A DNA stretch of 64,000 bases from Cololabis saira (Eukaryota; Chordata; Actinopteri; Beloniformes; Belonidae), in the NCBI RefSeq assembly GCF_033807715.1, contig NC_084592.1, positions 24,313,501 to 24,377,500 on the forward strand, given 5' to 3'. The notes under the pieces were generated by a model. It saw only the letters and a list, made by a program, of their open reading frames with translations, was not told the origin of the DNA and searched no databases. Of the stretch, positions 1-10,551 are shown piece by piece (the first letter of the stretch is position 1; every line of letters begins with the position of its first letter). The translations under genes were made by a program, and so were the position numbers.

Positions 1-35
1 GAATTACTCGGACATCCTGCTAATAATACATTACA

Positions 36-543
36 CTAATCTAGTTTACAAGATACAAACGCGTGAATTCTTTTTTCTGCATCACTCTGGGAGAGGATGC
101 TCCTAATCTTTGTGATATGATGGAGATGGAAAAACACTGTTTTACAAACCTGATAAATATGCTGTTTAAACAACAAATCCTGATCAAAAATAACACCACG
201 GTTTTGCAGAGTAGTACTGGAGTACATCACAACTCCATCTATTCCCTTCCTAAGGTGTTTGGGATCAAAAATAATAACCTCTGTTTCATCAGAATTTAGA
301 AGCAAAAAAATTGCAGACATCCAGTCCTTGATGTCCTTAAAACATGCCTGAAGTTTGGTTAACGGTTCTGTTTCATCTGGCTTCATAGACAAATACAGCT
401 GCATATCATCAGCATAGCAATGAAAATGTATGCCGTGATTTTGGATTATACTTCCCACGGGCTGCATATAAACTGATCAAGATTGGCCCTAGCACTGAAC
501 CCTGCGGGATGCCATAGCATCCCTCGTCTGTTCTGGATAAATC
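36..543 (-). pseudogene. LINE reverse transcriptase fragment
   Basis: Reading down from about 543, the frame gives GIPQGSVLGPILI, then FHCYADDMQLYLS and NSDETEVIIFDPK. These are the palm motifs of a non-LTR retrotransposon reverse transcriptase, including the YADD catalytic box, and resemble the CR1/L2-type LINEs of fish. The 5' side is cut off by the MITE at 548 and the frame ends at about 36. It is a truncated relic with no endonuclease region in view. Confidence 0.75.
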
Positions 544-749
544 CTTAAGCCGGGCATACACTGTGCGATATTTTAAATCGTATGAAACTGCCCCATCTCA
601 CACTGCAAGACTAGATCGCAGAGTTCAAAAGTTCAGAGCCCACGATTTATGGTCTCACACTGTACGAGCCGATGCTCTGATGCGACCCGTCTGCTCACAC
701 TATACGATCATAATCCTCCCGTCGGACCTCTGTGTACTGGAACTCGAGG

Positions 750-1095
750 CCGGTTCTGGGGCAGGGGTAGGCTGTTCCAACCCAAACGTGCGTCCTGCCC
801 ACCTGATCAAAGGTTATGGGATCCTTTATTTTTTTATAATTATATATATATATATTAAAAAAATCCCAAAATATCTGTACCATTTCTGATTGGGTGTGTG
901 CACTGCGCATCATTTTTTGACACAACAAAGAACGCATACCGCAAAAGTTGTGTCTCGGCGGAGGAACCCGACGTCCCAGCAAAATGAGAAGAGAAAAAAG
1001 AGAAGTGTTCCGAACAGCAGACAGCGCACACACTTAAGGCTGATTTATGGTTCTGCGTTACACCAACGCAGAGCCTACGCCGTAGGCTACGCCGT
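750..1095 (+). repeat. Left arm of a 1.5-kb spaced inverted repeat
   Basis: Matches, in reverse complement, about 1960-2305. Shared landmarks in order: GCATCC/GCGTCC then CTGCCCACC, ATGGGATCC, a T/A-rich stretch, CAGAAATGG-like text, GCGCATCATTTTT, CGCAAAAGTTGTGTCTCGGC, GTCCCAGCAAAATGAG, then the GGCTGATTTATGGTT module at about 1038. Divergence is moderate with small indels. Confidence 0.6.
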
Positions 1096-1150
1096 AAGGC
1101 TGATTTATGGTTCTGCGTTAAACTAACGCAGAGCCTGCGGCACAGGGTAC
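1036..1150 (+). repeat. Two direct copies of the GGCTGATTTATGGTT module
   Basis: The module (GGCTGATTTATGGTTCTGCG followed by an ACGCAGAGCCT hairpin arm) occurs at about 1038-1093 and again at about 1097-1150. The same module forms the ends of the 131-bp MITEs at 6351 and 60252 and recurs at about 1966-2012 and 16441-16545. Confidence 0.6.
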
Positions 1151-1561
1151 GCGGCGACCCGCACCATACGTGGAAATGCGGTCTTTTTTTGCTATGAAAA
1201 CATGATTTGTAATGTGAATTTGCAACACTTAAACTGCAAATAATAGTTTTTGACGTGACATCAGAGATTGCGCATGCTCTCTGCGAAAGGATGAGGCAAA
1301 TCGGGTCGCAGCACTGCTTCAACTGTGCGATACCTTCACGAGGAGCGACCAGGATTTCAAACATGCTTGATTTTCTTGCGACCTCACGATTTGTGATCGG
1401 GAGCTCGTCGTGAGGTGTTAATCTCTCTTCGTTACCCCACGTACACTGCACGAGGCACGAGCAACGATTGGGTCAAAATCGGGCCCGATCAAAAAAAAGT
1501 CGCACGACTGGAAAATCGGCTCAAAACGAGCCGATAATCGCACAGTGTATGCCCGGCTTTA

Positions 1562-1934
1562 GGGTGACGTCCATGTAGGTGATTGTGTGCTGCCTGGCCC
1601 ATTGCAGTAATCCTTCCTTTTCCTGGTGTCGGTGGAAACACACCACAAAGGGACGCGGAGGGCAACCAGTAACTGTGGGTTTCCTGCCCACTCTGTGCGC
1701 TTGCTCCAGCACTGGAGCGGAGTCAAATAGTGCGTTGCCGCCGGTAATCTCCATAAACATGTTCGCCACGAAGTTAACAGTATTCTCAACACCCTTGCTG
1801 GCTTGTGGAACATGAGTCATGGTTATTCCGTCGCTTTCTGGAGTGCTAACATCGGAGACCGTGACGGTTAGCTTATCAGCAATGGAGTTTTGCGTGGTCT
1901 TCAAAGAAGTTTGTTTTTGTTTGGAGGTAGCCAT
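1562..1934 (-). pseudogene. L1-type ORF1 fragment
   Basis: The minus-strand frame starts MATSKQKQTSLKTTQ and includes VLEQAHRVGRKP and PPRPFVVCFHRHQEKEGLLQ. This is the RRM-like core of L1-type ORF1 RNA-binding proteins (the 'transposase 22' family of fish L1). It is about 125 codons long and lacks the rest of ORF1. The Harbinger-type element ending at 1558 cuts its 3' side. Confidence 0.65.
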
Positions 1935-1959
1935 TAGGTGTTCAAGGACGTATTACACG

Positions 1960-2305
1960 ATCCCTATGCCGTAGGCTCTGCGTTGGTGTAACGCGGAACC
2001 ATAAATCAGCCTTCAGTGTGTGCTCTGTGTGCTGTTCTGAACACTTCTCTGTTGTGCTCATTTTGCTGGGACGTCGGGTCCCTCCGCCGAGACACAACTT
2101 TTGCGGTATGCGTTCATTGTTGTCTAAAAATGATGCGCAGTGCCGACCCAATCAGAAACGGTACAGATATTCTGTGATATTTTTTTATATTTATAAAAAA
2201 ATAAAATTATAAAAAAAATAAAGGATCCCCATAACTTTGATTGGGTGGGCAGGATGCACATTTGGGTGGGCAGAGCTCACCCCTGGCCCCCCCCCCTAAA
2301 ACCAG
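1960..2305 (-). repeat. Right arm of the spaced inverted repeat
   Basis: Inverted counterpart of 750-1095 and in the opposite orientation, so the L1 ORF1 fragment lies between the arms. The inner end carries half of the GGCTGATTTATGGTT module (1966-2012). The outer end is the C-rich text at about 2280-2298. Confidence 0.6.
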
Positions 2306-2520
2306 CCTCGCTTACAGGTGAATGAGACATGGGGTAGTTTTGTTGAAAATGTGCTGTCCAAAATGTCGTGGAAAACTCCACTCCTGCAAATGCGCGTTCC
2401 CGAAAGTTTGTGGGGGCGTGGCTTTGGACAGAGCGCTGATGGGAGGGGGAGGAGGGGGGGGGCTTAGAGGAGGTGCCACTTTCAAATCTTGCTAGCTTTC
2501 CAACATTACAGACTATACCT
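2306..2520. mobile_element. Possible end of a TTAA-target element
   Basis: The stretch ends GACTATACCT followed by TTAA (2521-2524), which looks like a terminus of a TTAA-inserting (piggyBac/Kolobok-like) MITE. The internal GTGGGGGCGTGGCTTTGGA is reminiscent of repeated fish DNA. The other end is not visible; it may be displaced by the inverted-repeat arm. Confidence 0.3.
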
Positions 2521-2660
2521 TTAAGTTATGAAATCTCATGGGATGATAAACTATAGTATTATTATATTGTTATATATTATAGTATGGTGATATAATTTTG
2601 TTATATGTTATATTATAAACATTATTATGTTATTAGGATATTACTATATCATGCTATATT

Positions 2661-2665
<5 letters not shown>

Positions 2666-2703
<38 letters not shown>

Positions 2704-2791
2704 GCTACACCACTATATGATAATTATTTGTTTACTTATTTATTCTCGAATATTCTTAATTTATTTATCTACTTTCATCATCTTATTTACA

Positions 2792-2843
<52 letters not shown>
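2666..2843. repeat. (TA)n and (CACG)n/(CA)n microsatellites
   Basis: A (TA)n run of about 35 bases at 2666-2700, then AT-rich text, then (CACG)n passing into (CA)n at about 2790-2843. ORFs over these tracts are artefacts. Confidence 0.95.
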
Positions 2844-2846
<3 letters not shown>

Positions 2847-3324
2847 ATACATATCATTGTAACTGTCGTTGTCTTTTGTCGCTGTTTGCACTGTATGTTA
2901 ATAAAAAAAAGAAAAAAAAAAAGAAAGTATGTTCAGTTTTCAGATACAGGCGAGTGTTGGAGTGTTTCTCTGAAAATTACTTCAGGTTGGTGCCATAGAG
3001 GGTTGGAAGAGCATATACACTTTTACATTTATATTCTGTTGTATTCGTCAGCTTCAGTGATGACACCAAGGTACAAAGACTTATGCATAACCTTTAGGTA
3101 ATAAATGTTGAAACCTATCACAATAAGGCAGGAGAGGACTTGTTCTTAATGAATTCCATTCAGCTGGCAGCTTCATGATCTGACTTTAAAATCGCACATG
3201 ATGAATATCAGAGGCTCTAAGGCATCTATTCCCATCCATCACTTAGCTAAGATCTGTCAAACAAACCATAGAGCTGTGAGTCACAATGTGCTCCATGATG
3301 ATTACCAGAGAGAAGGAAAGCACG
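2844..3324. other. Unassigned AT-rich spacer
   Basis: No gene, TIR or recognised repeat seen apart from a short A/G-rich run near 2900. Open frames are short and of unlikely composition. Confidence 0.5.
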
Positions 3325-3325
3325 T

Positions 3326-3369
<44 letters not shown>
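3325..3369. repeat. (CA)n microsatellite
   Basis: About 22 CA units on the plus strand, ending in CGCG. The adjacent frames on both strands are repeat artefacts. Confidence 0.95.
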
Positions 3370-3371
<2 letters not shown>

Positions 3372-3668
3372 GCTTCTGTCAGGTGCGGTCACCAAAGCCC
3401 GTCCATTACAGAGTATTTGGACCAAATGGACATATTTTATGTGTCAGAATCAGGTCACTGGCATGTTTAGCATTTATTGGTTTGTTGCTTAATATTTTGG
3501 GGAAGATAAAACCTGATCCAGGCCCTTACTCTCCTACTTGTTTTAACTTCCCTGCAGATTTTAATACAGGGGCTGCCCAGGCCAACACACGGCCAAAGTT
3601 CTGGGGGCCGTCCTCGAGGCCGGGCCGACCGGTGACACAGTTCGGGGGGCCGTCCTCGAGGCCTTGGC

Positions 3669-3936
3669 TTGGGCTGTGGCGTGGAACTGGGCTTGGGCTG
3701 TGGCGTGGAACTGGGCTTGGGCTGTGGCGTGGAACTGGGCTTGGGCTGTGGCGTGGAACTGGGCTTGGGCTGTGGCTGTGGCGTGGAAATGGGGCTTGGG
3801 CTGTGGCATGGAACTGGGCATGGGCTGTGGCGTGGAACTGGGCATGGGCTGTGGCGTGGAACTTGGCATGGGCTGTGGCGTGGAACTGGGCATGGGCTGT
3901 GGCGTGGAACTTGGCTTGGGCTGTGGCGCTGGCTGA
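3669..3936. repeat. GC-rich minisatellite, 24-bp unit
   Basis: About eleven copies of a 24-bp unit (GCTTGGGCTGTGGCGTGGAA plus CTGG), with CAT/CTT variants and one unit lengthened by 6-7 bases at about 3775-3795. All units are multiples or near-multiples of three, which is why long frames run through on both strands. It lies 3' of a gypsy-type leader (minus strand). Confidence 0.9.
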
Positions 3937-4115
3937 GGGGGAACCCGGGTCCTCGGCGCTGGCTGAGGGGGAACCCGGGTCCTCGGCGCTGGCTGAGGCG
4001 GAACCCGGGTCCTCGGCGCTGGCTGAGGCGGAACCCGGGTCCTCGGCGCTGGCTGAGGGGGAACCCGGGTCCTCGGCGCTGGCTGAGGGGGAACCCGGGT
4101 CCTCGGCGCTGGCTG
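3937..4115. repeat. GC-rich minisatellite, 30-bp unit
   Basis: Six units of 30 bp (GGCTGAGGGGGAACCCGGGT plus CCTCGGCGCT), nearly identical; two carry a GGC variant for GGG. It directly abuts the 24-bp array. On the minus strand one frame reads PPQPAPRTRV repeated. Confidence 0.92.
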
Positions 4116-4361
4116 CGGGGGGTCCATCACCGGAGCAGGGGCTGATGCGTCCGGGACCACCGCCGGAACAGGAGCAAGCTGGGGCTGGCGCCGACGCCAT
4201 CTCCCCTGAGCCTGAAGGCTCCTGGGCCCACCTAGAGCCAGGCGTGTTCCCCGGAAGGGGGACGCCTCCTCCTTGAGCACATGTTTTTCTCCACCTCCCG
4301 GTGAAGAAACTCCCAGAGGGTAATGAGCTCTCCCGCTGGGTCCATCTTGGTCGGTCCGTTC
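4116..4361 (-). pseudogene. Decayed Ty3/gypsy-type leader and gag start
   Basis: Just inside the LTR on the minus strand, an ATG at 4345 starts MDPAGELITLWEFLHREVEK, the kind of N-terminus seen in fish gypsy-like gag proteins. A TAG stops it after about 37 codons. Further down are Pro/Arg-rich frames and then the two minisatellites. No protease, reverse transcriptase or integrase is present, so the element is cut down to one LTR plus leader. Confidence 0.45.
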
Positions 4362-4643
4362 TGTCACTGTTGGTTTAGTTGAGGACCCAAAAGCAGGAGA
4401 GCGGGTGGCAGGAGTTCCAGAAACTGGGTTTATTAACCAAAAACAAGAACCCAAAACGCTGCAGAGCAGGATTAACAAAAACCACAAGAGCAAAAACCAA
4501 AAACCTGACAGGACACATGGAGGAAGGAAAACAGTACGGACCGACAGGGAGCAGGGAAAGATATACACAGGGGATAACGAGACACCTGTGCGGACAATCA
4601 GGGCAGATGGGAAACAGGAGGGGCAGAACTGAAAACCCTGACA
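4362..4643 (-). mobile_element. LTR of a Ty3/gypsy-type element
   Basis: Bounded by TGTC...GACA on both strands (TG...CA), 282 bp. It shares layout and text with the LTR at 27146-27497: AGGACCCAAA-like text near one end, then GCGCTGC, GCAGAGCAGGATT, GATATACACA, CAATCAGGGCAGATGGGAA and ending ACCCTGACA. Read on the minus strand it has GGTTAATAAACCC, a likely poly(A) signal region. No 5-bp duplication was checked because the inner side is the element body. Confidence 0.65.
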
Positions 4644-5219
4644 CAGTTAGGAGCACAAAACTTCCTGAAATTAAATCTGGCCCTACTATGAAGCATAAGA
4701 TAAAGAATTTATCTGAAAAAAAGAATATTTTGTTTATATGACTTGCTTTAGCGTGACTGGGGAAATTGTATTTTAGTGAAGATGTCAATAATGCCTGTAC
4801 GTTTTATGATACTTGTAGTAATATTTTTTAGAAGGATAGCCCCTTTAGAAAATACAAAAGGTCAAAATAATGCCTGCTTGACTCCCAATTGATATGCTTT
4901 ACTTCATGAGCACAACGTGGCATGGGTAAAGGCAAGGACAGCCAGTCACAACCCAGACTGGCTGCTTCAAAGGAGAAATCTACTGTCCACAAAGAAATAC
5001 TAAATTGATATCAGAAAAAGAAGGGAGATGAAAATCTCAATACAGACAAAAAACAAATTTGAATACTATCCTAAAATGTTGATACTTGTATTATTGTAGT
5101 AAATATTACTATTTCCTTTTATTACTTCACTTACCTCACTTACTTATTATCACTTACCTCACTTCCTTTCCTCAGCACTGATTGGTTCTTTTCACTCTTC
5201 TGTTCACTCCTCATTTACT
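4644..5219. other. Unassigned spacer
   Basis: AT-rich DNA with CTTACCTCACTTAC-type short direct repeats near 5125-5165. I see no gene or element ends. Confidence 0.45.

Positions 5220-5221
<2 letters not shown>

Positions 5222-5291
<70 letters not shown>
5222..5291. repeat. (TA)n microsatellite
   Basis: About 35 uninterrupted TA units. Confidence 0.97.
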
Positions 5292-5293
<2 letters not shown>

Positions 5294-5750
5294 TGTATAT
5301 ATTTGAATTACTTATTAGAAAGCATACATATCATTGTCTGGGATGATGACCAAATGAAAAACTCAAACATAAAGAAATCCTGCCACTTTGTTCACGGCCT
5401 GGTAAATCTGTAAGCCTTCTCAGAGAGCTGCTTGAATCTGCAAGAAATTGTGATCCGGGTAAGTGAATAATTGTTCTGCCTTTTCCCAGTTTAACAAGTA
5501 CATTTGTTGTACCTCATAAGTGAGAAGTGTAAAGTGATATCAACTTTAAAAGAGGCGAAACCCACAGTAGAGTGGGAAGTGAAATGAAAAAAGAATGCCT
5601 TAAAACCAGCAGCTGAAAATAATACAGTTTCATTTCATTGAGACCTTGGAAAAATGCATCAATTTCTTGAAAAATAGGTCACCTTCCTTGAGATGACTAC
5701 AATAATATTTGTTTTGCTGATCTCTTTGTGAATTGTTCCTAAATTTTAAT
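5292..5750. other. Unassigned spacer
   Basis: No coding or repeat structure recognised. Confidence 0.45.
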
Positions 5751-5939
5751 CTTGGCAAGGCAAGTTTATTTCTATGGCACAATTTAAAAACAAGGTGAGT
5801 CAAAGTGCTTTACGAGGACATTAAAACATAAATAAAAAGGAGGATTTGAAAAGAAATACAAACAATAGATTTGGGACTGCAGTTTTAGAGCTTTACTCAA
5901 AGGCAGCTGAAAATAGATGTGTCTTCAACCTGTGCTTAA
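5751..5939 (+). mobile_element. LINE-like 3' repeat, split by a TTAA element
   Basis: GGCAAGTTTATTTCTATGGC, then AGTGCTTTAC and AAGGCAGCTGAAAATAG: the text of a very common fish repeat. It breaks at TTAA (5936-5939) and resumes after the next element at about 6733 with AGTGTTTCAGCTGA. This continuity across the insert supports the TTAA duplication. Confidence 0.6.
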
Positions 5940-6728
5940 AGGTATTGTGACATCATTTTTAACATGCTTTTAACACTATTAAAAGTCTTGGGCAACATAA
6001 CTCAAATGTGTCTAAAAGAGTGTAACAAGAAAAACTTCACTCTAGTAATCTTTTCCTGGCTTTTTATTACAGTGTTTTTTTGCGCCGTGAAAAATGCTTC
6101 CTTTCCCCCCTTTCCTGTCAATCATTGCTCCGCTCCTCCTCCAAACCTCCTCCTCCTCCAGCCATACGCTCACAGCGGCGTCGGAGCGACAGGCGAAGCA
6201 TGCACGGAAAAGCAGGAGGGCGAACCACAGCAAACAATCATAAAAATAAAGGCATGCAAGCAGCACTGTCCCCTTATCTTAAGTCCAGTCAGTGGCCGCG
6301 GGTCTTCTTAGCAGTTTTCCTCCGGTGATTAGAACAAAAGAGGCGTGTTAAGCCTCATTTATGGTTCCGCGTTAAATCGACGCAGAGCCTACGCCGTAGG
6401 GTTCAGAGTATGGTGCGCGTCTCCGCGTAACCCCCTGCCGTAGGCTCTGCGTCGGTGTAACGCGGAACCATAAATCAGCCTTTATGGTGCGCTGGAGAGG
6501 AGCGGAGGCAGGGAGCTGGGTGGAGGGGGCGGTGATTTAGCGGATCGTTACGTAACGATCCGCCACCAAACCACATGCGCCGTTTTTGCATAGTTATGCG
6601 GAAAATCCCAGAAAGCACACAATACACTGAATGTTAAAAGTTCGTTGTTTTTTGGGTGTAATTGATGTCAAGACACCCAACAAAACACAAAAAATCAAGA
6701 AAAATTTGTTTTTCATGTCACAATCCCT
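5940..6728 (+). mobile_element. TTAA-target TIR element, copy 1
   Basis: Starts AGGTATTGTGACATCA and ends with the inverted ATGTCACAATCCCT, flanked by TTAA at 5936-5939 and 6729-6732. That duplication is typical of piggyBac and Kolobok DNA transposons. It is 789 bp with no transposase. A second copy in inverse orientation lies at 60005-60818; both carry the same internal 131-bp MITE. Short open frames inside are not conserved in a coding way. Confidence 0.85.
6351..6481. mobile_element. 131-bp Harbinger-type MITE inside the TTAA element
   Basis: Near-perfect hairpin: AGCCTCATTTATGGTTCCGC at one end and inverted CCATAAATCAGCCT at the other, with ACGCAGAGCCTACGCCGTAG arms. TTA flanks both sides (6348-6350 and 6482-6484). 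Confidence 0.75.
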
Positions 6729-6959
6729 TTAAATAAAGTGTTTCAGCTGAACACAAAAAGCCTATTGAGGTAACTCTGGTCATATTGTCTACATTTGGAA
6801 AAGTTTTTGAGATCTTGAGGTTTTCTGCTGAGTTTTTTTTGTTTTTTTTCATATTGAACAGATTTTTGAAACACTTTCCAACTGCAGCTTGGGGGCTGTG
6901 CTGCTGAAATATTTCTAAAGTTAATTCTCGCTCTTTTCAACCTCTGTTAGGATGAGTAA

Positions 6960-7866
6960 TCACTACAGTGGGAAAGTGGTTCACATATAGGAGCAACTGA
7001 CAGAGCCAATACCCAGAATAAGATCCCAAATCCTGATGAGTTGAAAATGAGATGCGGAGGAAATGGCCAGGAATAAAAAGGAGTGCAACCAAGAGGAAAT
7101 TTAAACAATTACTTTTCTCACTTGTTCACTAAATGTCAGATCACTGCCAAATAAAAGGGAAGGGAAGAATTGAAATATAATGTTTCATCAAGACATGGCT
7201 TCAGTGACATATGCAGTCCTATCTCAGATATATGACTGGTTCCTGTCATACTATGTAAGTTTGAACTACAGTATGTTGTTTGTCACTGCCATAGTTCAAA
7301 ACAATGTTTCCAGATGTGTTTGAATTGACTTCAGCAGCAAAACATTACACTACATACTGAGGTTCCCAACAGGAGTTTGTTATTCCCATTCAACTGTATA
7401 GCATTCCACATTGAACATGTTGAAGAGTTTTTTTTTGTTAGATTAGTTAAACATTTCTAAAAAAAAATGGTAATCAGACATCTTTGAGAAACATCAAATA
7501 TTCTCACCCTACTTTTCTTTTTTCCAACTCATGTTAAAGGAGCATGAGGCAGGATTGAGGCAGGATTTATGAAAAAAATTCGTATACGTTTTCTAGTAAT
7601 AATCTCAGATGAATATTTGTTGATGCCACATGTGAGATAATCAGCTATCTTGTTGCTGGGCTTCAAATAACACCCCAATTTAATTTACAGTGAGATATTT
7701 CAAACATGCCTCTCTGTGCTGCACTTCCATGTTCCCAACAGTTTGCTGACTCGCTTTAATTATAATTTTCTACTTATTTGTTCACAGTTTAGACTGCAAC
7801 AATCATTTCAGGTTGGGGAATTTTATCTAATTAATAATAGGTCACAGTAAAACTACAGCAGCCTTG
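6960..7866. other. Unassigned AT-rich spacer
   Basis: No gene or element ends recognised. Open frames are under 60 codons. Confidence 0.45.
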
Positions 7867-8627
7867 GGGCGCTTTTCCACTAGTACCTACTAAGCCCGAC
7901 TCGTCTCGCCTCGGTTTGGCGCTTTTCCACCAGGGGTCTAACCGTGCCAAGTAGATACATTTTTTTGTATCTATTCTGCCGAGGTTCTAAGCGGGCTGAG
8001 TCGGGCTGTATCTGACGTCATCACACTACAGGCCACCGATTGGGGGTTGGGAGTCAGACGTCTGAGTCAGGAGGCGGACATCAGCGAAAGAGCGACTCGC
8101 GGCTTCTTGTTCATTTTGTTCAACAGGCAATGGCAGCGCCAACATCTGTTTCATGATCCAACTCTGAGGTGCAGATGTTCATAAACCTGGTGGCTGAGGA
8201 GAGAATTAAAAAGGGATCTAGACGGGCGATAAGGAACGACAAGATCTACCAGGAGCTCTGTCACTTCATAGCTGCTCGCGGCTACCAACGGACTTTTCAG
8301 CAGCGCCAACACAAACATTTTTTTTTAAAAGCGTTGCAGCTTAAGGCTTCTCTCATTCTCATTTTTTAACTTGGTATCAAACACAAGTCACAGACCCAGC
8401 AGCACATATATCATCTCCTCCATCTCCTACATCTTTAGTGTTGTTGCCTTCTTCGTTTAGATCGCATACAAGACATGCCTTCAGTGACATTTGACACGTA
8501 TTTGACACACAATCAAATACGTCACAGCAGCTTCGCTCCAAACCGCCTAATTCTGATCTGGGTATTGAAAAGAAACGAGGACAAGGCGAGTCAATTCAGG
8601 CTGAGTAGGTACTAGTGTAAAAGTGCC
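7867..8627. mobile_element. TIR element with Myb/SANT-like ORF remnant
   Basis: Left end GGCGCTTTTCCACTAGTACC; the right end is its inverse (GGTACTAGTGTAAAAGTGCC). Sub-terminal CTACTAAGCCCGACTCG also matches GAGTC...AGGCTGAGTAG inverted. I could not settle the target duplication. The inside has a short MSANTD-like frame (next entry), so it is probably a deletion derivative of a Harbinger-like element. Confidence 0.65.
8169..8369 (+). pseudogene. Myb/SANT-like DNA-binding domain remnant
   Basis: The frame reads MQMFINLVAEERIKKGSRRA then NDKIYQELCHFIAARGYQRT and stops at 66 codons. LVAEERI...YQELxxxIAxxGYxRT is the Myb/SANT-like (trihelix) pattern of the accessory protein of Harbinger-type transposons. 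The reading frame breaks soon after the QRT motif, and no transposase accompanies it. Confidence 0.55.
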
Positions 8628-8629
8628 AT

Positions 8630-9290
8630 GGAAAATGATTAGTAATTTCACTGATCCTTAGAGAGCCAGCGATGCTGCAAAGCCTTTACATTTAATGTTA
8701 GATGGATGATGCAATAATAAAACAATGACTTATCAGTGTGGGACAGTCTGAACATGGGATGGTTTAAAAAGCATATTCAAAGGAGATATGAGTAAGTTAT
8801 GGTACAGTATTAGTGTAACCCCCCTGGTGTGTGTTCCACCCACCCTGCAAGTATATCTAATATCTAGGCTCCAAGAGGAGACTGAAAGCCGGAATAGAGC
8901 AGAAAAGTACTTCAGACACTTTTACTTCTTACCAACAATAACTGACACCAACAGCTACTACGGTTAAAGTCACTGTATTGTTTTCTAGTTCTATGTTTAA
9001 CGATTGTTCCACTTTTTACAGTATTCACCTTTAAATTGAACAATAACTCAAATGTGTTATTTCTCTTCAATAACCTTTTCATATCAGAAACAAAAACCTT
9101 TAACGTGGTACACAGCTGGGGCATTAAGGAAAATGTATGCAGCCATCTGGCCCAAATCTGAAGTTAAGATTTTCAATATCCAACCAAATATGGCAACTAA
9201 ATTATTGCCATGAAGCGTAGCTATAATCTTGTATTCAACCTTGTATAAATTCACAAAAATAAATGTTGGGACCCAAACAAAATTAAATTT
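8630..9290. other. Unassigned spacer
   Basis: No supported feature. Confidence 0.45.
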
Positions 9291-9298
9291 GAGATCTC

Positions 9299-9500
9299 GG
9301 GCCGGTCGGTGGCGCAGTGGGTTAAGCGGCGACCCATATACTGAGGCTACAGTCCTCCTGCAGCGGTCGCAGGTTCGAATCCAGCCCGCGCACCTTTGCT
9401 GCGTGTCTTCCCCGTTCTCTCTCTCTACCCCTTTCCAGTCTGCATCTCAATAAAGGGCCACTAGAGCCCAAAAAAAATCTTAAAAAAAAAAAAAAAAATG
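9299..9500 (+). mobile_element. tRNA-derived SINE
   Basis: A-box TGGCGCAGTGG at 9310-9320 and B-box GGTTCGAATCC at 9372-9382 form an internal pol III promoter. The body then has CACCTTTGCTGCGTGTCTTC and a T/C-rich part, and it ends in AATCT plus an A-run. GAGATCTC flanks both sides (9291-9298 and 9501-9508) as the target duplication. The tRNA fold is too degraded for a functional tRNA. Confidence 0.88.
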
Positions 9501-9509
9501 GAGATCTCA

Positions 9510-10550
9510 ATAAACAAAAAAAAATACACTTTGTCTTTGGTTACTTTGCAAATTTGTGGAATTGTCTCAGTTTACTTTGAGTACACTCAAGTTTCCTACC
9601 GCTCTTTATGAGAAAAACCGTCCATCCGGGTTCTAGATGAAGAAGGCTGTGTGGTAAGTAGATGGGGAGGTGAACTGAAGATGGTAGACATGATGGCCGG
9701 AGACCCAGGCAGCAGTGATGGAGAGGGATGATGGGGTGGAACCAGAAGGTATCAGGATGAAGGCAGCTTGAGCAACTCAATCCAGTCTGTAGAACAGCTC
9801 GAAAAAAAACAAACAGATTAATTAATAATAAATTAATAACTGTCCTTATCAGAAGTCCAGTGTGTTGTCTCTTCTTTTTCTTTTTTAAATCTGAGTAACA
9901 CACAATCCCTCATACTACACATGCACATATACTTTTGCACCATATGCTTAATAAACAGCTCAGAAGACCATATTCACACATTAACCGCATAACATTAATG
10001 GTGTAAGCATTTTTTTCCACACAATTCAATATTTTCAAATAAACACATCGTTCATAATACCACCATAAACTTATGAAGTTATCTCAACTGTTTATTTTTT
10101 AACACAATAAATCCACAGTTCTATTCTGTTTTATCAACTCCACAACTAATTCACCTCGTGTTGTGAGCAGCAAATTCACCAGAATATTAAACAACCACGT
10201 GGTTCAGGCGGGTCGGCAACTCCGCAACTTGAACAACTTCTCTTTCCACGGTCAAAAACTCTTCTAACTTTTTAAACTTTAAAGATAATTAGTGAATTGT
10301 TTTCTCTGCTAATGACAGCTGTCTGCTGCTGATGCTGTTAAGCTCAACTCTGCGCCCTCGTGTCGTTACTTTTCTCCCGCTGTAACCACCGTCAGTGCAG
10401 CGCTTTCTATCGCTCAATTACACCACTAGGGGGCAGCAGCGAGCCACCCATTCACGATAACAAAGATAATCCCTGTTCTATGGAAGCCCATTTCCACCAG
10501 TAAAAGAAAAAAATAAGATTAAATCTTAACCTTAAAAATAGAAATATCTC
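9510..10550. other. Unassigned spacer
   Basis: No supported gene. A minus-strand frame over 9541-9903 starts in an A-rich run and has no recognisable domain. Confidence 0.45.
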
Positions 10551-10551
10551 C

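Larger units (their letters stand above)
548..1558. mobile_element. PIF/Harbinger-type TIR element with TTA target duplication
   Basis: Starts AGCCGGGCATACACTGTGCG and ends with the inverted copy (CGCACAGTGTATGCCCGGCT). TTA flanks both ends (545-547 and 1559-1561), the 3-bp TWA duplication of PIF/Harbinger. It has no transposase ORF, so it is non-autonomous. It sits between two LINE fragments and contains the left arm of the 750/1950 inverted pair. Confidence 0.75.

Noticed and set aside
3526..4568. Proline/alanine-rich frames up to 335 codons on both strands
   Set aside because: They run through two minisatellites whose unit lengths are multiples of three; the longest also crosses the LTR. 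Not a host gene.
5964..6328. Frames of 74-115 codons shared with 60418-60687
   Set aside because: They lie inside a non-autonomous TTAA element present in both places; the similarity is that of the repeat, not of a protein.
9299..9380. Possible tRNA gene
   Set aside because: A and B boxes are present, but the sequence continues into a SINE body with an A-tail and an 8-bp duplication, and the cloverleaf does not close.
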